Part shown: one piece after another, positions 43,499 through 51,807 of the stretch
How positions within the stretch are numbered: position 1 is the first letter of the stretch
Layout of the letters: the number at the start of each line of letters is the position of its first letter
Source of the DNA: Streptomyces diastatochromogenes
GTDB taxonomy: Bacteria; Actinomycetota; Actinomycetes; Streptomycetales; Streptomycetaceae
Assembly: GCF_002242805.1 (NCBI RefSeq)
Contig: NZ_MCGQ01000007.1
Span: 620,001-684,000 of the forward strand
Direction of reading: 5' to 3'
Length of the DNA: 64,000 bases
The notes under the pieces: model-generated
The model's input: the letters and a program-made list of their open reading frames with translations, nothing else
What the model was told of the DNA's origin: nothing
Databases searched by the model: none
Position numbers and translations under genes: made by a program

Positions 43499-44072
43499 AC
43501 GGGGTATTACACAAGCTTTGTGATCTCCACCACCTGACGAAGGATCATGAAGTCGGATGATGGGTGATCTTCGTACGCGAAGCGTTCAGGTGATCACCAG
43601 AAGTGACATTTTCGCTCGTCATCGCAGGCCACGAAGGGCGTCTCCATATCAAGAGAGTTCCGCTGCATGCAAATTGGTGCTGGACCCGGCGTCCTGATAG
43701 AGGACCGCGTTCACACATCAGAGGGAGCGCCGAGGCGAGATGTGGACGCGCGGCGAATGCGTGCACACGTTCACGAAGTCCCGCCCGCGCGTGACGCCGC
43801 CCTTCCGGTAACCGTTCCGTGACCTCCGCCACATCCATGAGAGCGGTCTGAGAACCGGGCTTGGCCATCCACCCGAACCAGTGGTAGGTGCGGGGCAATT
43901 CGGACGTAATGATCAAAGACCGTGATCAAGGGCTTGATCGCGGGCGTCCGCAATGTCCGTTACGGCGTCAATAAAGAGCGACACGCCCGGGCTTTGAGGT
44001 CTCGATTGAACAACTGTGGCGCAGCACACGTTTCTTGAAGATATGAAGGAGCCCCTGGTACCGGTTATTCCC
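43499..44072. other. Divergent intergenic region between nuoA and the NlpC/P60 gene
   Basis: About 570 bp without a credible gene. Palindromes seen: CACAAGCTTTGTG (43510-43522), CTTCG-TACG-CGAAG (43569-43582), GGTGATCACC (43589-43598), and GATCAAG-GG-CTTGATC (43924-43939), the last with a further TGATCA at 43910-43915. A minus-strand frame of 123 codons (43545-43916) has no ribosome-binding site or codon bias and is not called. The TGATCA cluster is likely an operator for the hydrolase gene, whose -10 (TCAATAAA near 43967) lies just downstream. Confidence 0.6.
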
Positions 44073-44870
44073 ATGTCCCACACCGCTCACATACGCAGCC
44101 ACCGGAAGCCCCGCCGCAGCGCGTCGACCATCGCCGTGCGGGCCGGAGTTGCCGGTGGCGTCCTCAGCACCCTGGCAGTCGCCGGGGCGTCCGGTTCGGC
44201 GAACGCTGCCGAGCCGGTGACGCAGACCCTCGAACTGCCCACCCTGACGGCCGACCTGGCCGCTCAGGTCGCCCAGTCCGCGGACGCCACGCAGCAGACC
44301 GCCGCGAACTACCAGCTGCAGGCTGAGCGTGACCAGGCCGCCGCAAACGCCGCGAAGCAGGCCAAGGCGGACCTCGCGGACGCCAAGCAGAAGGCCGCGG
44401 AGGCCAAGAAGAAGGCTCAGGAGGCCGCCCGCAAGGCCGCCGCCGAGCGTGCCTCGCGCAACGCTGAGCGGACGACGCTCTCCACCACGGCGAGCACCTC
44501 CACCGGCACGGCCACCGGTTCGGCCGCGGCCGTCGTCGCCTTCGTGAAGGCGCAGATCGGCAAGGCGTACGTCTCCGGCGCCACCGGCCCGTCCGCCTAC
44601 GACTGCTCCGGTCTGGTGCAGACGGCCTTCAAGCAGGTGGGCATCAGCCTGCCGCGCGTCTCCCAGGACCAGTCGACGGCCGGCACCCAGGTGTCGCTGA
44701 GCAACCTGCAGCCGGGCGACATCCTGTACTGGGGCAGCGCGGGCAGTGCGTACCACGTCGCGGTGTACGTGGGCGACGGCATGTTCGTCGGCGCGCAGAA
44801 CCCGTCCAGCGGCGTCGGGGAGCACCCGCTGTCGTACGACCCGCCGACCGGCGCCGTGCGGGTGCTCTGA
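44073..44870 (+). CDS. Secreted NlpC/P60 (C40) peptidoglycan endopeptidase
   Basis: 265 residues. Signal peptide: basic HIRSHRKPRRSAS, hydrophobic IAVRAGVAGGVLSTLAVAGAS, cleavage after NAA near residue 45. A coiled-coil of about 75 residues follows (QTAANYQLQAERDQAAANAAKQAKADLADAKQKAAEAKKKAQ in part), then the C40 cysteine peptidase: catalytic C in SAYDCSGLVQTAFKQVGISLPRVSQDQ near 180, H in SAYHVAVYVGDGMFVGA near 230 and the third residue in the following turn. It cleaves peptide crosslinks of peptidoglycan. I chose ATG 44073; in-frame ATG 44043 and GTG 44016 are possible. The gene is divergent from nuoA. Confidence 0.88.
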   Translation: MSHTAHIRSHRKPRRSASTIAVRAGVAGGVLSTLAVAGASGSANAAEPVTQTLELPTLTADLAAQVAQSADATQQTAANYQLQAERDQAAANAAKQAKADLADAKQKAAEAKKKAQEAARKAAAERASRNAERTTLSTTASTSTGTATGSAAAVVAFVKAQIGKAYVSGATGPSAYDCSGLVQTAFKQVGISLPRVSQDQSTAGTQVSLSNLQPGDILYWGSAGSAYHVAVYVGDGMFVGAQNPSSGVGEHPLSYDPPTGAVRVL

Positions 44871-44897
44871 GCACTCAGCACGCCACACACGCGCGTA

Positions 44898-44926
44898 GGG
44901 CCGCAGCCGCTCGGGGGCAGCGGCCC
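44898..44926. terminator. Hairpin between the NlpC/P60 and flavoprotein genes
   Basis: GGGCCGC (44898-44904) pairs with GCGGCCC (44920-44926), 28 bp after the hydrolase stop codon. It is followed by three near copies of CTCACCCCGAA (44933-44958) and by CATTGGGCTCATTGGGCTCAT at the end of the convergent gene. Confidence 0.55.
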
Positions 44927-45017
44927 TTCGGGCTCACCCCGAACTCACCCCGAACTCATCTCGACCGCTCATTTCCGGGTCGATCCGGGCAAGTTCGCCC
45001 CATTGGGCTCATTGGGC

Positions 45018-46850
45018 TCATCCCAGGTCGAAGGTGTTGGGCAGCCCCAGCCGGTAGCGCAGCTCGTCGACGCGTTTGAGCGGCTCCATCTCGGGTGGGC
45101 TGAACAGTTCCCAGATCCGGCAGCGCTCGCTGCCCGAGCCGTCCGCGTCCAGGAGCGCGTTGACGGCCCGTCGCGCGGATTCGTTGGCGCCCTCCATCGT
45201 CGCGAGGTCGACATCCGTGCGGACGTAGTCGCCGGCGAGGAAGAAGTTGGGCACCGCCGTCTTCGCCGACGGGCGGTTGTAGAGCGTGCCCGTGGGGTGG
45301 ATCAGGAGCTGTTCCCGGTTCTGCGGGTCGGGGCCGCCCAGGCCGGTCACCGCGGGGTCCATGAACCAGCCGAGCCGGTCCTCGTCCCTGAGTGTCGTCC
45401 TGCCGGAGTCGTTCACCCCGTCCTTCAGCTGGGCCCACAGCTCGGCGACGATCTCCTCCTTGGTGCAGGCGCGGGCCGTCTTGCCGTACAGAATGCCGGG
45501 CTTGTCCCACTCGGAGATGATCGCCGACAGGCAGTCGTGGGCCTGTCCGTCCCCGTAGTCGCGCGAGAAGTCCCGTACGTCCCAGAACTGGGCCTGGCCG
45601 ATGCCCGTCACCGCCCAGGGTGAGTCGAGGCAGTTGATGTGCCCGTGGACGACGGGTGTGGGCGTGCGCAGATAGAACTGGACGCCGGTCATCCAGTCGG
45701 TCTTCAGCGCGTCGCAGCGGCCGAACTGCGGGTCGGCGGCGCGCAGGGACCGGCCCCAGGTCGCGCGGGCGTGTTCGACGGGCAGTGCGGAGACGTAGTG
45801 GTCGGCGGTGACCGTGCGCTCCTGGCCGCCGTCCCGGGCCGAGACGCGGACGCCGGTCACCCGGCCGCCCTCGTGGACCACCTCACGCACCTGCGTGCCG
45901 AGCACGAACTCGACGCCGAGGGAGCGCAGGCGCCTCTCCCAGGGGTCGATCCAGGCCTCGCTGGTGGGGGCGTTGAGGACACGGTCGATGTCGGCGTCGC
46001 CGTCCATGCCGCCGAGCAGACCCCACAGGAGCAGGGCCTCGATGATGACCCGGCCGACGGTGCGGGTGGAGGCGATCTCGGCGCGGGTGGCCACCAGGTT
46101 GCGGGTCTGGCCGATACCGAGGACGACCTGGTACTCCCTGCTCATCTCGCCGGCCCGGATGAAGTCCCACCAGGCCGTCTTCTCCCACTGGTCCTCGCGG
46201 CGGGCGTCACAGCTGGTGAGGTGGACCAGGAGGCGGTCGGCGAAGTAGGCGGCCTCGTGGGCCGGCAGGCGGGTGCCGAGGTCCAGTACGGACAGGATCT
46301 GGTCGCGGAGCCAGGTCGGGGTGATGTCCCCGGGTGCGGGCGGGGTGGTGACCCGCCGCAGGGGGAAGTGCAGGTCAGGGCGGCCGGAGCCGCGGGCGAA
46401 CAGGGCCTCCGTGCCGCTGCGGAGGTTGTCGTGGACGCCGTTCGCGTTGCCGGGGACGGGGATGCGGCGCATCGTGTCCGGCAGGTTCCGGTAGAAGCCG
46501 GGGAAGAAGCGGAAGCCGTGTTCGCCGGGGAGCGGTTTGCGGCCGTCGGTGCCGGTGCCGGGGACGTCCATCGAGCGGGCCTTGCCGCCGAGGTGGTCGT
46601 AGTACTCGTAGACGGTGACGGCGTAGCCGCGTTCGGCGAGTTCGTGGGCGGCGCTGAGGCCGGAGACCCCGCCGCCGAGGACGGCGACGCGCTTTCCGGC
46701 CGCCCGGGGCGCCGCTGCCGCCGTCGGGGCCGCTGCTAAGCCGGCAGCACCGGTGACACTCCCGGCGACCGCTCCCCCCGCCGCCGTCAGGAAGCGCCTC
46801 CGGGAGGGCGTGGCGTGCCCCTGTGACTGCTGCGCGTGTTCTGTTGTCAT
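45018..46850 (-). CDS. Tat-exported FAD-dependent amine-oxidase-fold oxidoreductase
   Basis: 610 residues. A twin-arginine signal is plain: [32 protein letters not shown] at 16-47, so it is exported folded with FAD bound. The FAD domain follows: [41 protein letters not shown] (GGGVSGLSA). The GMC-unrelated amine-oxidase/phytoene-desaturase/HpnE pattern continues with [17 protein letters not shown] and, late, [31 protein letters not shown], which closes the FAD site. The fold is that of hydroxysqualene dehydroxylases and carotenoid desaturases, but the exported location is unusual. Substrate unknown, perhaps an extracytoplasmic lipid. ATG 46850, with no strong ribosome-binding site; convergent with the NlpC/P60 gene. 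Confidence 0.75.
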   Translation of the reverse strand: MTTEHAQQSQGHATPSRRRFLTAAGGAVAGSVTGAAGLAAAPTAAAAPRAAGKRVAVLGGGVSGLSAAHELAERGYAVTVYEYYDHLGGKARSMDVPGTGTDGRKPLPGEHGFRFFPGFYRNLPDTMRRIPVPGNANGVHDNLRSGTEALFARGSGRPDLHFPLRRVTTPPAPGDITPTWLRDQILSVLDLGTRLPAHEAAYFADRLLVHLTSCDARREDQWEKTAWWDFIRAGEMSREYQVVLGIGQTRNLVATRAEIASTRTVGRVIIEALLLWGLLGGMDGDADIDRVLNAPTSEAWIDPWERRLRSLGVEFVLGTQVREVVHEGGRVTGVRVSARDGGQERTVTADHYVSALPVEHARATWGRSLRAADPQFGRCDALKTDWMTGVQFYLRTPTPVVHGHINCLDSPWAVTGIGQAQFWDVRDFSRDYGDGQAHDCLSAIISEWDKPGILYGKTARACTKEEIVAELWAQLKDGVNDSGRTTLRDEDRLGWFMDPAVTGLGGPDPQNREQLLIHPTGTLYNRPSAKTAVPNFFLAGDYVRTDVDLATMEGANESARRAVNALLDADGSGSERCRIWELFSPPEMEPLKRVDELRYRLGLPNTFDLG

Positions 46851-46940
46851 GAGTACCGGAGGGTAGGGAGGGGCTCCGGAAGCCGGAAGCCCGTAGCCCT
46901 GTCACCCACAGCATCCTCACAAACACAGGGAGACACAGCG

Positions 46941-47564
46941 ATGCCACGTGTGTTCGTCCAGGGCAGTCCCGCCGACCACTACCCGCGTTTCGCCCCCGAG
47001 GCCGGGCGCGGTGCGGTGCGCCGTATCACCGAGGTCGGCGAGGAGGTCCTGCACAAGCCGTGCCGGGATGTCACGGAGTTCGGGCCCGATCTCGCCGCGC
47101 TCATCGACGACATGTTCCTCACGATGTATGTCGCCGAGGGGGCGGGGCTGGCGGCGAATCAGGTCGGGGTCGATCTGCGCCTGTTCGTGTACGACTGCCC
47201 CGATGATGACGGAGTCCGACATGTCGGGCACATTGTCAATCCGGTGCTGGAGTCCGCCCCGGTCGGAAGGCGGCTGATCGACGAGGGCGAGGGGTGCCTG
47301 TCGGTACCGGGTGCCGTGATGGCCGTACCTCGGCCCGAGCGTGCCGTCGTGCGCGGGCAGGACAAGGACGGCCGTCCCCTGGTCGTCGAGGGCACGGGGT
47401 ACTTCGCACGCTGCCTCGCCCACGAGACCGACCACACCAACGGCTACATCTACCTGGACCGGCTCTCCAAGCGGGAGAAAAAGGACGCGCTGCGGCAGAT
47501 GGCGGACCGGCGGGACGAGGTGTTCGCCCGCCGGTCCGCCAACGCTGCGGCCCTCAGCGCCTGA
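46941..47564 (+). CDS. def: Peptide deformylase
   Basis: 207 residues. The three family motifs are present: [12 protein letters not shown] (75-84), [10 protein letters not shown] with the metal cysteine near 130, and [14 protein letters not shown], the HExDH that supplies two His and the catalytic Glu, near 172. Fe/Ni/Zn-dependent removal of the N-formyl group from nascent proteins. The N-terminal extension ([29 protein letters not shown]) and the tail rich in Arg/Ala are typical of actinomycete PDFs. Start: ATG 46941 with AGGGAGAC upstream. Its stop codon merges with a tandem repeat at 47563. Confidence 0.9.
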   Translation: MPRVFVQGSPADHYPRFAPEAGRGAVRRITEVGEEVLHKPCRDVTEFGPDLAALIDDMFLTMYVAEGAGLAANQVGVDLRLFVYDCPDDDGVRHVGHIVNPVLESAPVGRRLIDEGEGCLSVPGAVMAVPRPERAVVRGQDKDGRPLVVEGTGYFARCLAHETDHTNGYIYLDRLSKREKKDALRQMADRRDEVFARRSANAAALSA

Positions 47565-47627
47565 TCACGCGCGCCTGATCACGCGCGGCTCATCACGCGC
47601 GGCTCATCACGCGCGCCTGATCACGCC
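47563..47627. repeat. 14-bp tandem repeat at a convergent gene junction
   Basis: Four full units and a partial fifth: GATCACGCGCGCCT (47563-47576), GATCACGCGCGGCT (47577-47590), CATCACGCGCGGCT (47591-47604), CATCACGCGCGCCT (47605-47618) and GATCACGCC (47619-47627). The array includes the stop codon of def (TGA 47562-47564) and the minus-strand stop at 47621. It resembles a junction made by slippage and could fold as a low-stability bidirectional terminator. Confidence 0.85.
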
Positions 47628-48904
47628 TTCGGAGCCACCTTGCTCAGGCCGTTGATGATGCGGTCCATCGCGTCGCCGCCCGTGGGGTCGGTGAGGTTCG
47701 CGAGGAGCTTGAGGGTGAACTTCATCAGCACCGGGTGGGTGAGGCCGCGCTGGGCGGCGATCTGCATGACCTTCGGGTTGCCGATGAGCTTCACGAAGGC
47801 GCGGCCGAGGGTGTAGTAGCCGCCGTAGGTGTCCTTGAGGACCTGCGGGTAGCGCCGCAGGGCGATCTCGCGCTGCGCGGGCGTGGCCCGCGCGTGGGCC
47901 TGGACGATGACGTCGGCGGCGATCTGGCCGGACTCCATGGCGTAGGCGATGCCCTCGCCGTTGAAGGGGTTCACCAGGCCGCCGGCGTCGCCGACGAGCA
48001 GCAGGCCCTTGGTGTAGTGCGGCTGGCGGTTGAAGGCCATGGGGAGGGCGGCGCCGCGGATCGGACCGGTCATGTTCTCGGGGGTGTAGCCCCAGTCCTC
48101 GGGCATGGACGCGCACCAGGCCTTGAGGATCTCGCGCCAGTCCAGCTCCTTGAAGGCGGCCGAGGTGTTGAGCACGCCGAGGCCCACGTTGGAGGTGCCG
48201 TCGCCCATGCCGAAGATCCAGCCGTAGCCGGGCAGCAGGCGGTCCTGGGCGCCGCGCCGGTCCCACAGCTCCAGCCAGGACTCCAGGTAGTCGTCCTCGT
48301 GGCGCGGCGAGGTGAAGTACGTGCGCACCGCGACGCCCATCGGGCGGTCCTCGCGGCGGTGCAGGCCCATCGCCAGGGACAGGCGGGTGGAGTTGCCGTC
48401 GGCGGCGACGACGAGCGGCGCGTGGAAGGTGACCTCGCGCTTCTCCTCGCCGAGCTTGGCGGTCACGCCCGTGATACGGCCGGTGCGGTCGTCGATGACG
48501 GGGCCGCTGACGTTGCAGTGCTCGTACAGCCGCGCTCCCGCCTTCTGGGCCTGGCGGGCGAGTTGCTCGTCGAAGTCGTCGCGCTTGCGGACGAGGCCGT
48601 AGTCGGGGAAGGAGGCGAGATCGGGCCAGTCGAGCTGGAGACGGGAGCCGCCGCCGATGATGCGCAGGCCCTTGTTGCGCAGCCAGCCCGCCTCTTCGGA
48701 GATGTCGACGCCCATCGCCACGAGCTGCTTGACCGCGCGGGGGGTGAGGCCGTCGCCGCAGACCTTCTCCCGGGGGAACTCGGTCTTCTCCAACAGGAGG
48801 ACGTCGAGTCCGGCCTTGGCGAGGTGGTACGCGGTGGTGGAGCCGGCTGGCCCCGCCCCCACGACGATCACATCGGCGGTGTTGTCGGAGAGGGGCTCGG
48901 TCAC
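47621..48904 (-). CDS. Geranylgeranyl reductase family (MenJ-like) FAD oxidoreductase
   Basis: 427 residues. FAD-binding VIVVGAGPAGSTTAYHLAKAGLDVLLLEK (GxGxxG) starts near residue 12, then FPREKVCGDGLTPRAVKQL, and later the FAD-pyrophosphate motif GLLLVGDAGGLVNPFNGEGIAYAMESGQIAADV near 290. This is the geranylgeranyl reductase family; actinobacterial relatives such as mycobacterial MenJ (Rv0561c) hydrogenate a double bond of menaquinone's isoprene tail, which would fit the partially saturated menaquinones known in Streptomyces. The role is inferred. Start: GTG 48904 with GGGGAG 8 nt upstream; ATG 48955 would add 17 residues without a ribosome-binding site. Confidence 0.8.
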   Translation of the reverse strand: MTEPLSDNTADVIVVGAGPAGSTTAYHLAKAGLDVLLLEKTEFPREKVCGDGLTPRAVKQLVAMGVDISEEAGWLRNKGLRIIGGGSRLQLDWPDLASFPDYGLVRKRDDFDEQLARQAQKAGARLYEHCNVSGPVIDDRTGRITGVTAKLGEEKREVTFHAPLVVAADGNSTRLSLAMGLHRREDRPMGVAVRTYFTSPRHEDDYLESWLELWDRRGAQDRLLPGYGWIFGMGDGTSNVGLGVLNTSAAFKELDWREILKAWCASMPEDWGYTPENMTGPIRGAALPMAFNRQPHYTKGLLLVGDAGGLVNPFNGEGIAYAMESGQIAADVIVQAHARATPAQREIALRRYPQVLKDTYGGYYTLGRAFVKLIGNPKVMQIAAQRGLTHPVLMKFTLKLLANLTDPTGGDAMDRIINGLSKVAPKA

Positions 48905-49002
48905 GGCGGGATCTCCCCAAGGTTCAAAATCTGCGTGCCGACCGGCACTGGACATGGGCAGTCTATTCAGCAGAATTGATCACCCGGCTGAAGGGCTGCC
49001 CT

Positions 49003-49509
49003 GTGAACAAGGCTCTCCCCGCAGTAAGTCTGCGCGTACCCACCGACGAGGACGCGTTCGCCTGGCACCGGGTCTTCGCCGACCCCGAGGTCATGGAGTT
49101 CCACGGCGGCAGGTCCGCCGAACTCTCGGTCTACGAGGAGCTGACCGCACGCCAGCGCCGGCACGACGCGGAGCGGGGATTCTGTCTGTGGTCGGTGCTG
49201 GACGACTCCGGTGACGTCGTCGGTTTCACCGGGGCCCAGCCGTGGCCGCACGAGTGGGGGCCGTCGGGCGAGATCGAGATCGGCTGGCGGCTGGGCCGGG
49301 CGCACTGGGGCCGGGGATACGCCACAGCGGCCGCCGAGGCCACCCTGGAGCGACTGCGGGCGGCGGGGGTGCCGCATGTGGTGGCGATGGTCGACGCGCG
49401 CAACGAACGCTCCATCGCGGTCACCCGGCGGCTCGGTATGCGGCTCACGGAGACGTTCGTGACCCCGTCCTCGGAGCGCGAGGGCCGCTGCTACCGCCTT
49501 GATCTGTGA
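49003..49509 (+). CDS. GNAT-family N-acetyltransferase
   Basis: 168 residues. RimJ/RimL-type fold: strand VSLRVPTDEDAFAWHRVFADPEVMEF, the acetyl-CoA loop around EIEIGWRLGRAHWGRGYATAAAEATLERL (motif A, R/Q-x-x-G-x-G/A), and the C-terminal NERSIAVTRRLGMRLTETF. Likely acetylates a protein N-terminus or a small molecule; substrate unknown. Start: GTG 49003 with GAAGGG 9 nt upstream, preferred over the upstream TTG-like positions. It diverges from the MenJ-like gene, with about 100 bp between the starts. Confidence 0.85.
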   Translation: MNKALPAVSLRVPTDEDAFAWHRVFADPEVMEFHGGRSAELSVYEELTARQRRHDAERGFCLWSVLDDSGDVVGFTGAQPWPHEWGPSGEIEIGWRLGRAHWGRGYATAAAEATLERLRAAGVPHVVAMVDARNERSIAVTRRLGMRLTETFVTPSSEREGRCYRLDL

Positions 49510-49515
49510 CTCAAA

Positions 49516-49530
49516 GTAACCAAGTGTTAC
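49516..49530. promoter_or_regulatory. Short inverted repeat upstream of the PASTA gene
   Basis: GTAAC (49516-49520) and GTTAC (49526-49530) are separated by CAAGT. It lies 7 bp after the acetyltransferase stop and 72 bp before the PASTA gene start. It may be an operator or a weak terminator; nothing more can be said. Confidence 0.3.
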
Positions 49531-49601
49531 AGAAAGCCACATGACGCTTCCCGGCGGCACGTGACCGGGTTACCCTGCCAGTACCGCTGGGGGTGACATC
49601 T

Positions 49602-49937
49602 GTGCCTATAACACCCAAAACACCCGAAGTGCGCGTTCCTCGTCTGGTCGGCCTCATGGCCATGGACGCGCGCGAAACGGCCCGGGCGCGGGGTCTGTTT
49701 CTCAATGCGCCGGACCGCCCGGACTTCCACCACACCGTCGTCGAGTACGTCGTACGCCAGTATCCGCAGCCCGGTGCCGAGGTGCCGCCGGACTCCATGG
49801 TGTACGTGTGGTTCGACTTCGGTGAGGGTGAGGGCGGCGGGGGCGTGCGCGAGCCACGCATCCCACGACCGCCCAGAGGCGGAATGCAACGCGAACTGGG
49901 CGAGCCCGGAGACGCCTTCGAGACGATCAACCGGTGA
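49602..49937 (+). CDS. Small single-PASTA-domain protein
   Basis: 111 residues. One PASTA repeat of about 66 residues (PEVRVPRLVGLMAMDARETARARGLFLN in part, then YVVRQYPQPGAEVPPDSMVYVWFDFG) matches the pattern of the extracellular repeats of PknB-type kinases, which bind peptidoglycan. No signal or anchor is present, so the protein is probably cytoplasmic or secreted by other means, which is odd. The tail is Gly/Arg/Pro-rich. Start: GTG 49602 with GGGGGTGAC upstream; GTG 49593 is possible. Confidence 0.7.
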   Translation: MPITPKTPEVRVPRLVGLMAMDARETARARGLFLNAPDRPDFHHTVVEYVVRQYPQPGAEVPPDSMVYVWFDFGEGEGGGGVREPRIPRPPRGGMQRELGEPGDAFETINR

Positions 49938-49962
49938 GACGCCGGCCCCGGCCTGAAGGAGT

Positions 49963-50658
49963 TCAGCTCTCCTTGAAGCCCCGGTGCAGCGCGACCACGC
50001 CGCCGGTCAGGTTGCGCCAGGCCACCTTCGACCAGCCCGCCTTGCGCAGCCGCTCGGCGAGGGCGGGCTGGTCGGGCCAGGCACGGATGGACTCGGCGAG
50101 GTAGACGTACGCGTCCGGGTTCGAGGACACCGCGCGCGCGACCGGCGGCAGGGCCCGCATCAGGTACTCGGTGTAGACGGTGCGGAACGGCGCCCACGTC
50201 GGGTGCGAGAACTCGCAGATCACCACCCGGCCGCCGGGCCGGGTCACCCGGTACATCTCGCGCAGGGCCGCGTCGAAGTCCTGCACGTTGCGCAGCCCGA
50301 AGGAGATCGTGACGGCGTCGAAGGTGTCGTCCTTGAACGGCAGCCGCGTCGCGTCGCCCGCCGTGAACGGCAGCCAGGTGTGCTTCTTCTTGCCGACCTG
50401 GAGCATCCCCAGGGAGAAGTCGCAGGGGACCACGTACGCGCCCGCCTGCGCGAAGGGCAGCGAGGAGGTCGCCGTACCGGCCGCGAGGTCGAGGATCTTC
50501 TGCGCGGGGCGCGCGTCGACCGCCTTCGCCACCTCCTTGCGCCAGCGCCGGTCCTGGCCGAGCGACAGCACGTCGTTCGTCAGGTCGTACCGTTCCGCCA
50601 CGTCGTCGAACATCGAGGCGACTTCGTGCGGCTGCTTGTTCAGGGAAGCGCGGGTCAC
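49963..50658 (-). CDS. menG: Demethylmenaquinone methyltransferase
   Basis: 231 residues of the UbiE/MenG class I methyltransferase family. SAM-binding [18 protein letters not shown] near 55, then [40 protein letters not shown] (the family signature) and [26 protein letters not shown] at the C-terminus. It adds the methyl group that completes menaquinone. Start: GTG 50658, whose GTGA overlaps the acyltransferase stop by 4 nt, so it is translated after the exopolysaccharide-type genes of the same operon. Confidence 0.93.
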   Translation of the reverse strand: MTRASLNKQPHEVASMFDDVAERYDLTNDVLSLGQDRRWRKEVAKAVDARPAQKILDLAAGTATSSLPFAQAGAYVVPCDFSLGMLQVGKKKHTWLPFTAGDATRLPFKDDTFDAVTISFGLRNVQDFDAALREMYRVTRPGGRVVICEFSHPTWAPFRTVYTEYLMRALPPVARAVSSNPDAYVYLAESIRAWPDQPALAERLRKAGWSKVAWRNLTGGVVALHRGFKES

Positions 50659-51806
50659 CCGCCCATTCTTGCAGCACGGCCTCCCGGGATCAGTCGCGGC
50701 TGCTGCTTCGCGGCCACGTCCTCCACCCAGCCGCACGCCAGGACGAAAACGGCGATCAGGACCCAGCCGATGCCGAACATGAACCACTGGCTGTCGAGAG
50801 GCAGGTACTTCTCGAAGGCGGGCACGTTCCAGAACTGGTCGATCAGGGGCACGGCCAGGATCAGCGCGATCTCGTGCCAGAGGTAGATCGTCACCGCGCG
50901 CGCGTTGAAGACGGTGACCGTCCGGTCGAGGCGGCGGAAGCGGGTGAGCCAGCCGAAGTCGATCCGGAAGTACGCCTTGGCCCACATCAGCAGCAGCACG
51001 AAGCCGGCCGACCAGAAGGCCTGCGCGAGGGGGTTCTCGTCGAGGTCGTACGTGCCGAAGTCCGCCTGGTGCGAGAAGGCGTACCAGCCGCCGTACCCCA
51101 GCGCGGCGAGCGCGAGGACGGCCACGAGAGCCGGCTTCATCCGCTGGAGCACGCCGTCGCGGTGGGCGAAGCCGAGGATCCAGCAGAAGAGGTACGTCGA
51201 CAGGTCCCACAGGGCGCTGCCGAAGCGGTTGTCGGGGCCCGACCAGAGGAAGTTCAGCACCAGGATCGGGGTGAGGGACAGCAGCAGGACCGGGACCGGG
51301 GCGAGCCGGAAGATCCGCAGCAGCAGGGGAGAGAGCAGGACGAACCAGAGGTACGTGCGCAGGTACCAGAGGATGTCCCAGGCCTGCTCGCCCCATGCGT
51401 TGCCCGGGGGGTCGCCGAGCGGCACGATCCAGTAGACGATCTGCCAGCCGGGCATCCAGTCGTGGATCAGCATGGCGAGGACTACGAAGAGGCCCCAGAA
51501 CCAGAAGGGGGGCAGGAGGCGGCGCAGGCGGCTCTTCAGGACCTTGGCGGCTGGGCGTTCCAGGGACTTCGCCATGAGGGTGCCGGCGAGGGCGAACATG
51601 ATGCCCATCGAGGGGAAGACCATGCCGCACCAGGGCCAGCCGAAGGTGTGGTACGTCACCACGCGGATGAGGGCCGCTGCTCTGAGGGTGTCGAAGTAGC
51701 GGTCGCGGTTTTGGGGCTTCTCCAGCTGGGCGGTGTTTGAGGCGGCGCCCGGCGTTGTGGGCACAGCGGTAGCAGGAGCAGGCGCGCCTCGGCGATGGGA
51801 GCCCAC
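50655..51806 (-). CDS. Membrane acyltransferase family 3 protein
   Basis: 383 residues, about ten membrane helices. The family-3 signature is [24 protein letters not shown] near residue 33, with H in the catalytic pair region, then [15 protein letters not shown] and [15 protein letters not shown]. Such proteins transfer acyl groups from the cytoplasm to extracellular polysaccharides or peptidoglycan. The neighbours (deacetylase-glycosyltransferase upstream) suggest it O-acylates the same polymer. Start: GTG 51806, one base after the stop of that gene; GGGGG lies 9 nt upstream. Confidence 0.83.
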   Translation of the reverse strand: MGSHRRGAPAPATAVPTTPGAASNTAQLEKPQNRDRYFDTLRAAALIRVVTYHTFGWPWCGMVFPSMGIMFALAGTLMAKSLERPAAKVLKSRLRRLLPPFWFWGLFVVLAMLIHDWMPGWQIVYWIVPLGDPPGNAWGEQAWDILWYLRTYLWFVLLSPLLLRIFRLAPVPVLLLSLTPILVLNFLWSGPDNRFGSALWDLSTYLFCWILGFAHRDGVLQRMKPALVAVLALAALGYGGWYAFSHQADFGTYDLDENPLAQAFWSAGFVLLLMWAKAYFRIDFGWLTRFRRLDRTVTVFNARAVTIYLWHEIALILAVPLIDQFWNVPAFEKYLPLDSQWFMFGIGWVLIAVFVLACGWVEDVAAKQQPRLIPGGRAARMGG

Positions 51807-51807
51807 C

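Noticed and set aside
43510..43522. CACAAGCTTTGTG as a second Rex operator
   Set aside because: Half-sites are TTGTG/CACAA with a 3-bp gap, not the 6-bp gap of the Rex consensus. Kept only as a possible weak site.
43545..43916. 123-codon minus-strand frame upstream of the NlpC/P60 gene
   Set aside because: Lower GC3 than real genes here, no ribosome-binding site, and it overlaps several palindromes of a promoter region.
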